Source: Silurus meridionalis
Lineage: Eukaryota > Chordata > Actinopteri > Siluriformes > Siluridae
NCBI RefSeq assembly: GCF_014805685.1
Contig: NC_060890.1
Span: 18,430,500 to 18,494,499 of the forward strand
DNA: 64,000 nt
Reading direction: 5' to 3'
Part shown: positions 1-12,767 of the stretch, piece after piece
Position numbering within the stretch: the stretch's first letter is position 1
How the letters are laid out: every line of letters begins with the position of its first letter
The notes under the pieces: model-generated
Database searches by the model: none
Told to the model about the DNA's origin: nothing
What the model saw: only the letters and a program-made list of their open reading frames with translations
Program-made: the position numbers and the translations under genes

Positions 1-207
1 GATGCTGAAACCGTGGCTTTATGTAACTGCACACACATTTATAGAAAATAAATGATCACCTGTTGCCTGCAAGTGTAAACATAGGGTTAGGTTTTTCATG
101 TTGTACTGCATCACCCTGCACTTGAAACACCTGGTCTGGGATCAACAAAAGTGCCGGCCTCAAAAACCATTAGACTTAAATTGCTCAACGGTTTCTATTG
201 CCGTTTT

Positions 208-401
208 ATCTCAGCCAATATCACTGTAATAAAGAAGAAGAATTGTCTTTATTTGTCACATATACATTACAGCACCTCTCAAGCATAGAGGGCCTTGCTC
301 AAGGGCCCAAGACTGATAGCTTTGCAATACCAGGGTTTGAACTCCCGACCATCCAATCAGTAACCCAGAGCCTTAACCTCTGAGCTACCACTCAGTTACC
401 A
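208..401 (-). mobile_element. SINE copy, reverse orientation
   Basis: It ends in a reversed tRNA-like region: ccagggtttgaactcccgac then cttaacctctgagctaccac. The body reads tctttatttgtcacatatac and cttgctcaagggccca. The box B is intact-looking on the minus strand (GGTCGGGAGTTCAAACCC). Confidence 0.7.
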
Positions 402-524
402 TTCCCCTAATAGGCTTGTTTTTTTGATGATACTCATGGTTTTTTCTCAGCCTCTGCTCTGTCCTTCAGTGGATTGGGTGTAAATAGGGCAAAACCACCC
501 AATTCAACTGTTATTTAGGGATTC

Positions 525-743
525 TGATGAGTTTCTACCGCTGCATCATCGAGAGCATCCTGACCAACTCCATCACTGTATGGTATGGAGTCTCCACTGT
601 TGAGCATTGAGCATTGAGCATCTTCTCCAGAGCAAATGTCTGTGCAGAGCTCACAACCTCATCAAGGACTCTTCATACCCCAGTAACAAACTGTTTAACC
701 TCCTTCCATTAAATAGGAGATACAGGAACATATGCACCGGAAC
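525..743 (+). mobile_element. L2/Rex1-like LINE fragment
   Basis: The plus strand reads FYRCIIESILTNSITVWYG and, in another frame, CRAHNLIKDSSYPSNKLFNL LPLNRRYR. This is the characteristic C-terminal end of the reverse-transcriptase ORF in these elements. It is frameshifted and short. Confidence 0.7.
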
Positions 744-785
744 TATATATACCTTATTGTACATTCTGCCTAATATTACACATTC

Positions 786-1501
786 AGTTGGGACACTGTA
801 CAAATTGGGAATAAAAACAGAATGCAATGATGTGGAAGTTTCAAATTTCAATATTTTATTCAGAATACAACATAGATGACATATCAAATGTTAAAATGGT
901 ATCATTTTAAGGGAATAAGTTGATTTTAAATTTCATGGCATCAACACATCTCAAAAAAGTTGGGACAAGGCCATGTTTACCACTGCGTGGCATCCCCTCT
1001 TCTTTTTATAACAGTCTGCAAACCTCTGGGGACTGAGGAGACAAGTTGCAAATGTTTTCTATAGCTGAAAGATCTGGTCTGCAGGTTGGCCATTTCAGTA
1101 CCCGGATCCTTCTTTTACGCAGCCATGATGTTGTAATTGATGCAGTATGTGGTCTGGCATTGTCATGTTGGAAAATGCAGGGTCTTCCCTAAAAGAGACG
1201 ACGTCTGGATGGTTTCAGCAGTGATGGTGCCACACGCACTTATGCAACCCCATACCATCAGAGATGCAGGCTTCTGAACTGAGCGCTGATAACAACTTGG
1301 GTTGTCCTTGTCCCAGTTTTCCAAAAAGAACTTCACATTTTTATTCCTCTGACCACAGAACAGTTTTCCACTTTGCCACAGTCCATTTTAAATGAGCCTT
1401 GGCCCAGAGAAAATGTTTGTAAGTTTATGAGATTTGTAAATTGTTGCATTCCTTTTTTATTCACAATTTGTAAAGTGTCCCAACTTTTTTGGAATCGGGT
1501 T

Positions 1502-1505
<4 letters not shown>
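786..1505 (-). mobile_element. Tc1/mariner-like element, internally deleted
   Basis: The left end reads agttgggacactgtacaaat and the right end is its inverse (cacaatttgtaaagtgtccc aacttttttggaatcgggtttgta). The interior matches the noncoding-looking strand of a widespread fish Tc1-like family (phrases such as ctgcaggttggccatttcag and gaccacagaacagttttcca), so the transposase would be on the minus strand. Large deletions and the loss of the outer ~20 bp of the left repeat make it inactive. Its right end runs directly into a TA array. Confidence 0.82.

Positions 1506-1562
<57 letters not shown>
1504..1562. repeat. (TA)n microsatellite
   Basis: About 29 TA units begin at the last bases of the Tc1-like element ending at 1505. 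Confidence 0.95.
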
Positions 1563-1567
<5 letters not shown>

Positions 1568-1716
1568 CATACATTCACAAATTTAGTGGACTTGTTTATT
1601 CTGCTTGCACATTTTTTTCAATGCCATAACCTCATAACCTTCTACTTGTTGTTCCCTTACAACGGTGTCCGCACATTTTTCACTGCCATTTTTCACTTTT
1701 CAACAATGTCCACATG

Positions 1717-1720
1717 TCTG

Positions 1721-1806
<86 letters not shown>
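1717..1806. repeat. (TCTA)n microsatellite
   Basis: About 22 tetranucleotide units. Confidence 0.95.
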
Positions 1807-1984
1807 AATTTATCTATCTGTTCTAAGTCCCCCGCGACTTCTGAAAATCCGTGCATTGTAGACGCACCCCCCGCAGCCCCTATGGACCACTGTACATGAT
1901 GTGGGTAATTTATGTGTGATTATATAACCAGAGCACTAAGTATATTTACTAACAGTATGCAGATAAGTGTATTATCTATATTAA

Positions 1985-2135
1985 ACTGTCCTTAGTGGGT
2001 GACAAGGTGTGTGTATGCACTTGGTGCCCTGTGATGGACTCACTTCTTGTCCATGGTGGAATCCTGCCCAGTGCTCCTGGTTCCTGGGGAAGGCTCTGGA
2101 TCGGGCAGTTTCTAAAGATAAATGAATGCTAAAGA
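1985..2135 (+). mobile_element. SINE 3' body fragment
   Basis: The stretch cttggtgccctgtgatggac tcacttcttgtccatggtgg and ggctctggatcgggcagttt ctaaagataaatgaatg is typical of the 3' portion of a common fish SINE. Confidence 0.55.
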
Positions 2136-3175
2136 ATGAGGTGTATAATGTGTGGTATTGATGTAACCCTGATAGTATTCAGCTTTGTAAACCATGTTAA
2201 AACATAATAATTTTTGCAATTAGGAAAGTAACCTTTTCAATGACCTTTTTTATTCAACTTTGGTTCTTTAAAGATTCTTTAGCCTTTGTGCAGAAACCTT
2301 TTTATTCCATCACAATGTCTTCTGCAGCGGCTGAGGTCACCAGGTCAGGAGCATATTGACAGTGTGAAGAAATAAACTAAGCAGATCTTCAGCACTTCAC
2401 TCAACTATTATGTAGAATAAAGGCATTGAAAAAGAAATCGTTTAGTTTGCGGTAACAGCTGCAATTACATAACCCAATTAATAGATTCATGGTCATATGT
2501 AGCTGTTTCATGTCTCTAATGTCTCTTCAAACTCTTACTGCTATGTAACTATTTACATTCCGAACCATCTCTGGAATTTATGCGTAACTGTACCACCTGT
2601 TACCCACATTCCATGTAAATTAGCTTTTTGTAAATAATAACATAATAATCGTTTCCTTTTTCCAATAATAGATTCGTGTTTAAGCTAAATATACCTTCTG
2701 GTAAATACATCCTGGTAAAAAAGATGAGCTGATAAGTGCTTTAAGACGCATAAGCACATTTGCACACTTTTTTCACACCTGGGGCAAGGTGGAAGAAAAC
2801 TGAAGAACCTGGAGAAAACTTATGTGGACATGTGGCCTCACTGCTATTAACCTTTTTTTTTTAATGTAAAATTTTTTTAGAAATTTAATTTTAATTACAA
2901 ATTATTTAAAGAAAGTTTTTGTTTCTGTCTTTGTAAAAGGCCAAGAAATGTGCTATAAGCATTTGTATTTCTGTTGAACATTCTAGAACCTGAGAGAAAG
3001 CAGTGAAAAAGCAAATTCGATATTGGATTGGACTGTGTTGTACATTACTTTTGGAGGAGAGAGTAAAAAAAATGTTAGAGAATGTGAATGGAACTACACT
3101 TCTGTGTTAAAAGTGTTAAAGTGCAGAACTTGGTGAAGAGGGACTAGAATGATGAGGCTGTGAGAGATCAGTGTG
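2136..3175. other. Intergenic DNA, nothing recognised
   Basis: AT-rich sequence without ORFs, transposon ends or long arrays that I can identify. Confidence 0.4.
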
Positions 3176-3965
3176 CCGTGGTGGACGAAGTACACAAAGC
3201 ATATACTTGAGTAAAAGCAGTGATAGAGTAGGGACAATATTACTCCAGTAAAAGTGCTCCCTTTACACTTTCACTTAAATAAAAGTACACAATTATTTGC
3301 CTTAAAATGTACTTAAGTATCCAAGTACTATGATTCATTATGGCTATAATATTATAATTTTTTATCATAAGACTGTTGCTTAATCAACTCAGTTTATGTG
3401 AAAAGACTCTAATGTTACTATTAGAACACCAATCTGATTATATTAATGAGTCAAACATTAATTGATATCTAATAAATGATCATGAGCCCAAAACCTTTGT
3501 TTTAACGACTTAAAAAGAATCATGCAAATAAGGCTACTGGTGTTGTTGCAAGTTTGATTCAGGAGCTTCTTCCATCATTTATTTCTTTTGATTTCTTCTA
3601 ACTGTATGTTTTTGCTAAGTAGATAGACAAAAGACAATGGCGGTTCTAGTTTGAATGATGCCCTGGGTGAACCATGCCATGACCCAAAGTCTCCCCCATT
3701 GATTAGTTTTAGCTATTAAATTAAAGCATCTGGTGGCTAATCACCTGTTTGACCAATTTTGTTTTTATCTGCTCATAAATAAAAAGGAACAACTGATTTT
3801 GCAAAATGTAGTTGAGTAAAAAGTAAGATATTTGGCTTTGAAATGTAGTGAAGTTAAAGTAAAAGATTCCCCTAAAGTAAATACTTTAGTAAAGTACAGA
3901 TACGCTAAAATACTACTTAAGTACAGTAATGAATTGCATTTACTTCTTTACTGTCCACCACTGTC
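3176..3965. mobile_element. Foldback/TIR element, CAGTGGTGGAC family
   Basis: The left end is gtggtggacgaagtacacaa agcatatacttgagtaaaag. The right end is its inverse: tacttctttactgtccaccactg. Both arms are full of AAGTA/TACTT motifs. The interior includes ggcggttctagtttgaatga tgccctgggtgaacc, shared with 57713-59300 in the opposite orientation. No transposase was seen, so it is a non-autonomous DNA element of unknown superfamily. Confidence 0.7.
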
Positions 3966-4130
3966 AGAGTGTAGGACTCTGGACTACTGATCAGAAGGGA
4001 GTGGGTTTGAATTCTGGTACCACCAAACTGTCAATGCCTTTGAGCAAGGCTTATAACCTTAAACCATTCGGATCAGTTAGAAGATAAAATCATTTGGGCA
4101 AATGAATTATGCAGTGTAGAAGTAAATGTG
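3966..4130 (+). mobile_element. SINE fragment, forward orientation
   Basis: The tRNA-like text gtaggactctggactactga tcagaagggagtgggtttga attctgg has a box-B-like GGGTTTGAATTC. It is followed by atcatttgggcaaatgaatt atg. It lies directly beside the foldback element at 3176-3965. Confidence 0.5.
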
Positions 4131-4314
4131 ACTACATTGACACTATGTTTTCCAGGCTGCCAGTCTTCATTCTCTGTGCCATGTCTGGTTAAGCGTCTAA
4201 TAATCCTCTCTGTTTAGAACTGTGCACTAAAAGCTCAACAATCTTGTTACTTAACCTGCCAGCCTTGTGAAAAGATAATGCTTTTAAATATGCATAATCA
4301 ATAAGAGCTGTTTT

Positions 4315-4503
4315 ATTATTTACATTTACATTTGTGGCATTTGGCAGACGCCCTTATCCAGAGCGACTTACAACTGAGCAGGGGAGGGATTTTTTTAGGG
4401 CTTTGCTCAAGGGCCCAGCAGTGGCAGCTTGGTGGTGGTGGGATTTGAACCTGTGATCTTCTGAACCAAAGCCCAATGCCTTAACTACTGAGCTACCACT
4501 ATC
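4315..4503 (-). mobile_element. SINE copy, reverse orientation
   Basis: It begins acatttacatttgtggcatt tggcagacgcccttatccag and ends gggatttgaacctgtgatct then cttaactactgagctaccac, a reversed tRNA-like head. Related fragments lie at 18632-18700 and 41515-41697. Confidence 0.72.
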
Positions 4504-4526
4504 CTACTGATAATCTTTACCGTTTA

Positions 4527-5080
4527 GATTTGTACAGATTTACTGTCCTTTGAAAATAACTCAAGATACAGCCATTATTGTCAAAATAACTGGCAACAAA
4601 AGTGAGTACACCTTTAGTAATAACAGCTGTATGTCGTTTAACTGTGCAAAGCCAAATGTCCTATTCATAATGTTCATGTTTTTGTCTGCTTGACAGGATC
4701 ATACAATTTTGTGTATCTTGTATTTGGGAAGTTAAAATTTGGTGCTTTGAGTACAATTCTATTATACAATTCTCTCATATGGTCATTGAATTAGATTTGC
4801 TGCTCTCCACAAAGATGGCGGAGGCTATATGAAGATCGGTAACACCCTGAAACTGAGTTACAGTACAGTGGCCAGGGTCATGCAGAAGTTTTAAGGTTTC
4901 AAGATGGGTTCAACTCGGAACAGGTCTTGCAAAGAAGTGTGTGACGTATGGTCCGAGCACTGACAAGTGGACCTTCTGCTTCTGCAACCTCTAAAGCAAT
5001 GCTGTCAGCACTCATGCATCTGTTTTTTTGGAGCAGCTTCTGCACCTGACGCATATATAATATATATATGCAATTTGCAC
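4527..5080 (+). mobile_element. Tc1-like fragment, same family as 30399-31315
   Basis: The stretch with tttactgtcctttgaaaata and aactggcaacaaaagtgagt corresponds to bases around 30519-30600 of the better-preserved copy. Following DNA (agatggcggaggctatatga onwards) reads like decayed N-terminal transposase. The right inverted repeat is not seen and a CCAT array follows. Confidence 0.6.
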
Positions 5081-5093
5081 TTCTGGTATAGAT

Positions 5094-5260
5094 CGATCCA
5101 TCCATCTATCCATCCTTCCATCCATCCATCCATCCATCCATCCATCCATCCATCCATTCAACCATCCACCCCTCCATTCATCCATCCATCCAACCAACCA
5201 ACCAACCATCCATCCATCCATCCACACATCCATCCATCCATCCATTCAGTCACTTAATAC
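5094..5260. repeat. (CCAT)n array, interrupted
   Basis: CCAT units with CCAA and CCAC variants near 5160-5210. Confidence 0.93.
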
Positions 5261-5664
5261 AACTCCGATTTCTTAAATTGATTTCCCAGTAACTACTTTA
5301 CGAGGTGGCTCTCATGTACACACAAACATGCGTGCTTATAAATGCACACACACATACACTCCATCCCACACTAGTGGCATAGTCAAGGATCTTGCTTCCG
5401 AATCTTGTTCTTGCAAAGTCATTGATAATCAAGAACACAGGGGAAACAAAAGTAAAGTAAAAAAAAAAAAAGGTAATTGTGTATGCCATTAAAATGTATG
5501 CTCACAAAAACTCCATTAACAGTCTGAAATTAAATAAAGAGTTCCAAGCCTGACTCCTCTTCTTATTTCCGACCCAACCTAAATGAGTCACGCTCATTTT
5601 TCTCGGCTCTTCTCTCCATTCACAAAAAGGTGCTTAACCCCTCCCTCCCCATCTTTAACACCTA

Positions 5665-5671
5665 CACACAT

Positions 5672-5711
<40 letters not shown>

Positions 5712-5820
5712 TATACACACATACATACACATGCAATGATCAGCCATAACATTAAACCATTGCTTCCAGGTGGGGGTGTTTGTTTGTGTTTGTGTGTGTG
5801 TCCGTGTGTGTGTGTCTGTG
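5665..5820. repeat. (CA)n and nearby (TG)n
   Basis: CA at about 5672-5710 and TG-rich at 5776-5820 face each other across about 65 bp of unique DNA, so the two could pair. Confidence 0.88.
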
Positions 5821-6752
5821 TCAACTAGATAAGGCATCTGTATGAGCACGGCACAACTTCAGGTCACAAACCTGCATTTAATGCAAGTTTGTGTTCTTTA
5901 TGCAGTAGAACAAAACAGAAGGACTGATGAATCCTGTGTGTTAAAAAGAGGTGTGGTTTTCTAGATGAGAACTTTAGCATACATACCTTCTGCTAAGGCC
6001 TGGTGGTGGTTGCCTCACATTTACTAGAGGTGTGCTATAGAAACTTTATTCTTGAATCTTCTTCTTCTTTCGGGTGCTCTTGAATACTGACTGGAATGAT
6101 CCAGATCTCTGTTGGCTCTAAATAAGATCACAATTGGCCAGTCTTACATTGGATAAATCAGGATTATACACATTTTTTGTTTACATTCATAGCTAGAGTC
6201 AGTTGACTATATTTATTTATTTATAACTATAATCAGCTTAATTTGGACATTTCTGGAAGCCATTTTCAGTGACAAACCACTTGATCTGCTTACTCACAGG
6301 ACACCTAAATCTGTATAAATATCAGATATTTTATATTTCTCATGGCTTAAATGAAATAATCACTTATGTGCTAGATAAACAATAATAAACAAATGGTATA
6401 ATCTAAAATAAGATCAAATAAAGCTTTTAGCTTACTTATTTTAATTTCTATTCAAATCAATTTACTATTTTATACACAATTGTATGAAAATAAAATGCGT
6501 AAAGCAAACAAATGCATTTAATGATGTTTTTGAAAACACTTAGTGGTGGAGAACATGGCAGCAACTGTGAGAGAGATTTACATTTTCAGTACATTTGCCA
6601 GTGGATCAAAACTATAAAAAGTGTGTAATTGAAATGAATAATATTTAAATTTCATTTAAATATGCATACAAGTAAGTATTTTAATGCCTACATTTAGACA
6701 CACTAGAGAAGAGCTAGAGTACAAAGGTTTTTCCAGATTTATGAGATTATTA

Positions 6753-6787
<35 letters not shown>

Positions 6788-7718
6788 GATGTCTTGTATA
6801 AATCGACAAAAATGAATCAGTTCATATTTAGCCTGATAAATTAGAGTGAGTGCATCAAAAAGTTGCTTTACAATACGAAGAAGTCTGGATCAACTTTCTG
6901 GGTGCCTGCATTCTATGTTTTATTGGCTCACTCTTTATGGTCAAAATGGTTCAAACCAATCTCATTTCAAGAGATCTGTTTGTAATCCAGTACAAATTTT
7001 TGGCATACATCAACAAATACACCGAGTTTCTGTAAGAGTCAGGCTTTCTGCACAGTGTATTTGTGTTTACGGATATGCTGTTGATTTGGATTGGAAGGGC
7101 AAGAAATATATTTCACCTAAGAGGCAGAAGAAAGCAGCATCACTGAAGCTTGCTGTTTGCTCTGAGATTACAATTCAGTAAAGCCCCTCTGAATATGTGA
7201 GATTTATAGTGATGGGGATTATTATGAAAACAGGGAGATAAGATTTTAACATACATGAATCCCAAAATAACCCTGTCCCATAGCATCTCTCCCACAGGTA
7301 CACACAGAGGCACACACATACACAACGACACAAACACAAGTGCACACACATCCAGATTGATATTAGACTGGATGACTGGAGAATATGATATAATATGACA
7401 TGATATATGATATGATTGTGTCTTTTTAGAACACATTTTCAACACAGGCAAATAAAGCATTGCCCGAACATGTGCTTTGGGATTAAAACATTGCAAAAGT
7501 AAAATAACTGAATTAATAATGACATTGTTTAAATGATTACTTCAAATTCTTGCCAGTATGTAAGAAAACAAATACTGTGCATTAGAATGTAACAAATTTA
7601 ATGCCTACTTAATCATTAGCACTTAAGTCCTTTTTGTTAAAATTATTTGGCAACCTTGGTGATTAAACATCACCCTGGCAATCTTGCAGTTTGGATGTGT
7701 CTAAATTCAGGCAGCTAC
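5821..7718. other. Intergenic DNA, nothing recognised
   Basis: AT-rich. It has a TTA array at 6747-6787. ORFs at 6846-7181 and 7140-7496 show no family resemblance or codon pattern. Confidence 0.4.
6747..6787. repeat. (TTA)n microsatellite
   Basis: About 13 trinucleotide units. Confidence 0.93.
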
Positions 7719-7779
7719 ACTGTATGGACAGAAGCATTGGGACACGTGCCATATATATATACAATACACTGTATATTCG

Positions 7780-7865
7780 GTGAGTACCTCGGTTTCTAAA
7801 TTTTGGTACGGTTAGGGAGAAGAAATAAAAACATAAAATTACGTGGCTTTTTTTTTATAATGCAG

Positions 7866-7916
<51 letters not shown>

Positions 7917-8695
7917 TACAATTTTGAATACATTTTAAACAAAACGCCTGCTAGGTAAAATAATAAATAAGATTTTATAAGATTTTTTATTTTATTTTAT
8001 AGAATAAATCAAATGAATGTAATACACTTTTTTATAACATTGATTAAATTGAGTAATCAATTAAATTTAAATTGGAAAAATTTATTTAAATAGTTTACAT
8101 TTGACATATTTCCTTATCTGGGTAATACATATATGTAAATGTTTGTGTGTGTTTTACATTTAATATTGAATTTTCAAAAAAATATGATCTACTTAACTGT
8201 TCTGCTTATTTCAGCAAACAAATTTCATTCCTTCAATCCTCCATTCACTTCCTTGATATATGGAATTGTCAGGATTTGTCAGATCTTTTAAGAGAAATTC
8301 CTGAAGCTGAAATTAAAATGCCAAAGAATCCATGACTAGTGTTAGCCTCAAGCCACCTCCTGGTTAGCGGCTAACGCTAGAGATGGATTCTTTATCGTTT
8401 ACATGCATGTGCAAAACTAATTTTATTTCCGGTACAGATTGAGAAACCACAGTGACACTATGCAACTCCTGTTTGTTTGTTTTTTTATACCCCTGGCACT
8501 GATGTGTATTTTTTCAAGTTTAATAATAATGCCTTTAAAGTGCGATGCGGAGACTAACCAAACTTGTGGTCCATCACTTTATATGTTCCCGAATGGAAAT
8601 CAGATTTTAACTGTTGTTCCGCATGTAAAGGATTTACAGAACTGAAAGCCCTGTATGGAAAGGTTTCGGTATAAATACATGTACCGTTACACCCC

Positions 8696-8697
<2 letters not shown>
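7780..8697. repeat. Unclassified interspersed repeat, copy 1
   Basis: It shares, in inverted orientation, several blocks with 23520-24590: gattctttatcgtttacatg catgtgc...tttccggtac; tggttagcggctaacgctag; tctaaagagaaattcctga-type text at about 8290; and a cggtat...accgttacacc end. It ends against a TA array at 8699. The small open frame at 8439-8645 has no recognised domain. It may be a hAT-like non-autonomous element, a guess from its end sequence. Confidence 0.5.
7871..7914. repeat. (TTA)n microsatellite
   Basis: About 14 units, inside repeat copy 7780-8697. Confidence 0.93.

Positions 8698-8698
<1 letters not shown>

Positions 8699-8774
<76 letters not shown>
8699..8774. repeat. (TA)n microsatellite
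   Basis: About 38 TA units abut the end of repeat copy 7780-8697. Confidence 0.95.
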
Positions 8775-8776
<2 letters not shown>

Positions 8777-10983
8777 CCATTTAAAAAAAAAAAAAGTTTC
8801 CAAAGTTGGAGGCTTGCAATTGTATAAGATGTCTCTGAATGCTCTGAAGCATTACATTTTTTATGTTCCTGTCTGACATTGCCACTGTGCACAAAGCAAG
8901 TTTGGTGGTTTACATGGGCTAGTGGAAGATGTTTTTGTTTTGTTTTTTTATTACTAAAAATTTTTTTAATTCGTAATTCCTGTGCTGATTATTTTAGCAA
9001 AGGTTTAATCCACTGGGAAACACAGTCTGAAAAAGCAAAGAAAGAGTAAAAATGTGATTTTCAAGCATTTACCAGGGGCAATGTATCATGGATGACCCTG
9101 TGCTCTTTACTCAGTTTCCTAATATGCTGAAATATGTGAAGAAAGAATTTCACTGTCCTGTATTGTGCATGTGACAAATGTTACGGACAGTAATTATTAG
9201 ATGCATTTCTTTGTATCTTGCTTGCTTTTGCACACAGGTAATGTCATGCTGGAACAGGGAAAATGTAATTCTTATTGCTTAAAGCTTTAATGTTGGAATT
9301 TATGCATGCTAATATCTTGCTATGCTTAAACATTAAAGTGTAAGCTTGAAAACAACAGCATCTGTAGCAGAAAAAATCTCTCTAAGCCACTCCTCTTTAA
9401 AAATAAGAAAATTAGCTGCTTTCTTTTCTTAAGCAAAGAATGCGGGCTTGATTCCATTCCCTATGTAATATACTGTAGAAAGAATTCTGTGACAAATGTA
9501 TTGTTCAGCAGTTTTAATCAAAAGCCCTGTTTATATAGAATAATATAATACAGTATGCCATACTGTTCTGTATGTCCTATAATATATACATTGCATAACT
9601 TATAAAAAAAAACCTTAAAAATAAATCACAATTTGAAAACAAGATATTGGAAGCCTTGACTTAGCGTCAACTTAAAATCTTTACATTCATTACAAGGAAT
9701 TGCTAATTATAGATGCAAATAATTCACCTCTGTACTTACTGACATTTAATCACTTAATTCTGTCTAGTCAATGTATAGACATTCCCTTAGATTGTGTGGT
9801 GTAATTATTCATATCAAAGATGTTTCCTGTGATTCTATAGTTTTCAATGAGCATGTGACATTACGTTTAATCAAGGTTTATTAGCTGTTTAATTAAGGTG
9901 ATCTGTTTTCCACTGAGACAAGTCACTTTCTTCTAACTTCAAAAGAGCTGCATCTGCATCAAAACAGACACAGTTAGATTCTGACTTGACTTCACAATTC
10001 TCAATATTGAGGGCGTCATGTTTACATTTATCTGTAATACAGTGCAAAATTACAACCAAGAAACATGTCTTTACAACAGTTCAACAGAAGTTCAACATTT
10101 TTTTTGTGTGTTTGAAGTGTATACGTAATAGTCTATTTATTTATGTATTTACATACAGTATTGTCCAGTCCTGATTATAAATACATTTTAAAGTAAAATA
10201 AATAAAAATAAAAAAAATAATAATTTGTTGTTGTCATGATCAATTAATATAAAAAGTAACAAATTAAATAACATTTAAAATGCCATGGAAAAGAAATAAA
10301 CTTCAGGATCCAGAGTTGTGGTGTCAAAGAAGAAATACTTAAATGAATCCAAGGAAGAACCCAATAACACAGTCAAATCTCAATCCTTACTGTATATACC
10401 ATCTTCTGTGTACTGCCCATTTTTTTGTTGCCCTCCTATTACCTCATCCCGCACTAATATCTCTGAATATCTAGGTTCTTTCCGACTTAATAAAATAATG
10501 GTGGCAAAACCTATACATTACTATTTATTTTTTTTAAGTGTCATGTGATTTATTCAAGGCCCAAGCTGTGGCTTGTTCATGACCCTCTAGCATGGGAACC
10601 ACCTCAAGTCTTTACCATTTATTTTTCTGACACAATTTATTACTTTTGACAAATCACCTCCTTAGAAACTAAGAGCAGATGCAAGAAGTTAAAAGCAGGT
10701 TCATCCTGCTCACTGATGCTTCAAATATGTTGATTCTAATTACACATTAATCACTTGCTGTGAATATCTTAATTTGTAATACATGTTCAAGACACATAAT
10801 AATGCAAAAGTTTAAAAGGTAAAAAGCTCCTAGAATATCCTAATATTAGAATCAGAATGTTCTTAATAGATTGTATATTAAAATCAATAAAGCTCAGCTA
10901 GTTACTGGGGTAATTTACTATTTACCATAGAATAATAAACATTCTATCTTCAACATTGTATTTATACATCAAGCTCGTTTCAA
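8775..10983. other. Intergenic DNA, nothing recognised
   Basis: 2.2 kb of AT-rich sequence. Open frames are under 80 codons and unlike known proteins. Confidence 0.4.
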
Positions 10984-12010
10984 GGTTTCCTGAGCCTTTA
11001 AATGGTGTCTCAGTCTGGTTCAGGCTACACAATCATGGTGGAAGACTGCTGACTTGACAGTTGTCCAGAAGACGATTAATTACTCCCTTTACATGGAGGG
11101 TAAGGAACATTCTTACCTGGGCAAAGGACAAAAAGGACTGGACTGTCGCTCAGTGGGCCAAAGACATCTTTTCATATGAAAGAAAATTTTGCCTTTTATT
11201 TAGAAATCAAGGTTCAAGAGTCTGAAATAAGAGAGGAGAGGAACAAATTCAAGTTGCTCGAGGTCCAGTGTAAAGTTTGCACAGTCAGTGGTGGTTTGGG
11301 GAGTCATGTCATCGGCTGGTGTTGGTCCACTATGTTTAAGCAGGTCCAAGGTCAGCACAGCCATCTACCAGGAAGTTGTAGAGCACTTCATGCTTCCCTC
11401 TGCTGACCAGCTTTATGGAGATGCTGATTTCATTTTTAACAAAACTTGGCACCTGCTCACACTGCTAAAAGTACTAATACCTGGTTTAAGGACCATGATA
11501 TCCATGTGCTTGATTGGCCAGCAAACTCACCCGACCTAAACCCCATGGAGAATCTATGGGGTATTGTAAAGAGGAAGATATGAGACAACAGACCCAACAA
11601 TGTAGAAGAGCTAAAGGTCGCTATCAGAGCAACCTGGGCTTCCATAACACAGCAGTCAGTCAGCAGTGTCACAGACCGATCGCCTCGCATGCCACTGCAG
11701 TAAATCAGGCAAAGGGAGCCCAGACCGAGTTTTGAGTTCTGTTCATGTTCATACTTTTCAGTAGTCCAACATTTCTGTGTTAAAAATCTTTATTTTGTAT
11801 ATTGTAATATTCAAATTTTCTGAGACACTGAATTTTGGGTTTTCATTAGCTGTAAGCCATAATCATCATAATTTAAATAAATAAACACTAGAAATATATC
11901 AGTCTGTGTGTGATGAATCTATATAATACACAAGTTTCACTTTTTGTATTGAATTACTAAAATGAAACAACTTTTTAATGATATTCTAATTTATTGAGAT
12001 GCACCTGTAC
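10984..12010 (+). mobile_element. Tc1-like element copy 1, left end lost
   Basis: It carries decayed transposase sequence in several frames (SGGLGSHVIGWCWST; DQLYGDADFIFNKTWH; a reading close to SPDLNPMENLWGIVKRK). The right terminal repeat is ttatt-gagatgcacctgtac. It begins abruptly at caaggtttcctgagccttta, so the left inverted repeat is absent. It is the same family as 20199-21684. Confidence 0.8.
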
Positions 12011-12170
12011 ATAACCATTATGAACTGTACTTTTTCACACTGACCTATGTTTTTATTTATTTATTTGTGTGTTTGTTTATTTTTAAACTTTACTGTACAT
12101 TATTAATCATTGTATTACCATGTTACTTGCCTTATTCCTCATTCTTGCTACACTGCACAATGACAAAGTT

Positions 12171-12258
<88 letters not shown>
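12171..12258. repeat. (GATA)n microsatellite
   Basis: About 22 GATA units. Confidence 0.95.
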
Positions 12259-12260
<2 letters not shown>

Positions 12261-12289
12261 TATGGAATTTAGTGGTGTAGCTGTACTCT

Positions 12290-12767
12290 GTACTAGTAGC
12301 GATAGGAAGTAACAAAGTACAAATACTCTGTTACTGTATTTAAGTAGATTTTTCTGGTATCAGTACTTTACTTCACTATTTATTTTTCTGACAACTTTTT
12401 ACTTTTACTAAATAAATCGTTACACAAATATCTGTACTTTCTACTTCTTACATTTTCAAAATCAGGCTCGTTAGTTTAGTTTTAATCTCTTTGGTGCAAT
12501 GACAATATTCTTCCTTCTCATTGCACACCATTTTTAGAACTTCAACCTATTTCTTGTCATTGCGTGGCTTTTTCAATCTACCACTGGTGTATCATTTCCT
12601 GGCTATCACACCCCACAGACTTAAGTATTTTAGAAACCCAAACTTCTTTACTTTAGCTTGAGTAAAAAAGTGTAGTCAGTACTTCAAATTTTACCTGAGT
12701 CTTTTTAAAACATGAGTATCTGTACTTCTACTTAAGTGAAGGATGTGTGTACTTTTGCCATCTCTGT
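12290..12767. mobile_element. TIR element, GGGAAGTAAC-type family
   Basis: The left arm, cgataggaagtaacaaagta caaatactctg, and right arm, gtgtgtacttttgccatctctg, bracket a body shared with 51795-52060 (tttttcaatctaccactggt gtatcatttcctggct). No coding capacity was seen. It abuts a partial CAGTGGTGGAC element. Confidence 0.6.

Noticed and set aside
1717..1806. CRISPR-like regular repeats
   Set aside because: It is a simple tetranucleotide microsatellite without spacers, in a vertebrate genome.
4440..4503. tRNA gene on the minus strand
   Set aside because: The tRNA-like box B belongs to a SINE head; there is no full cloverleaf with a recognisable acceptor stem.
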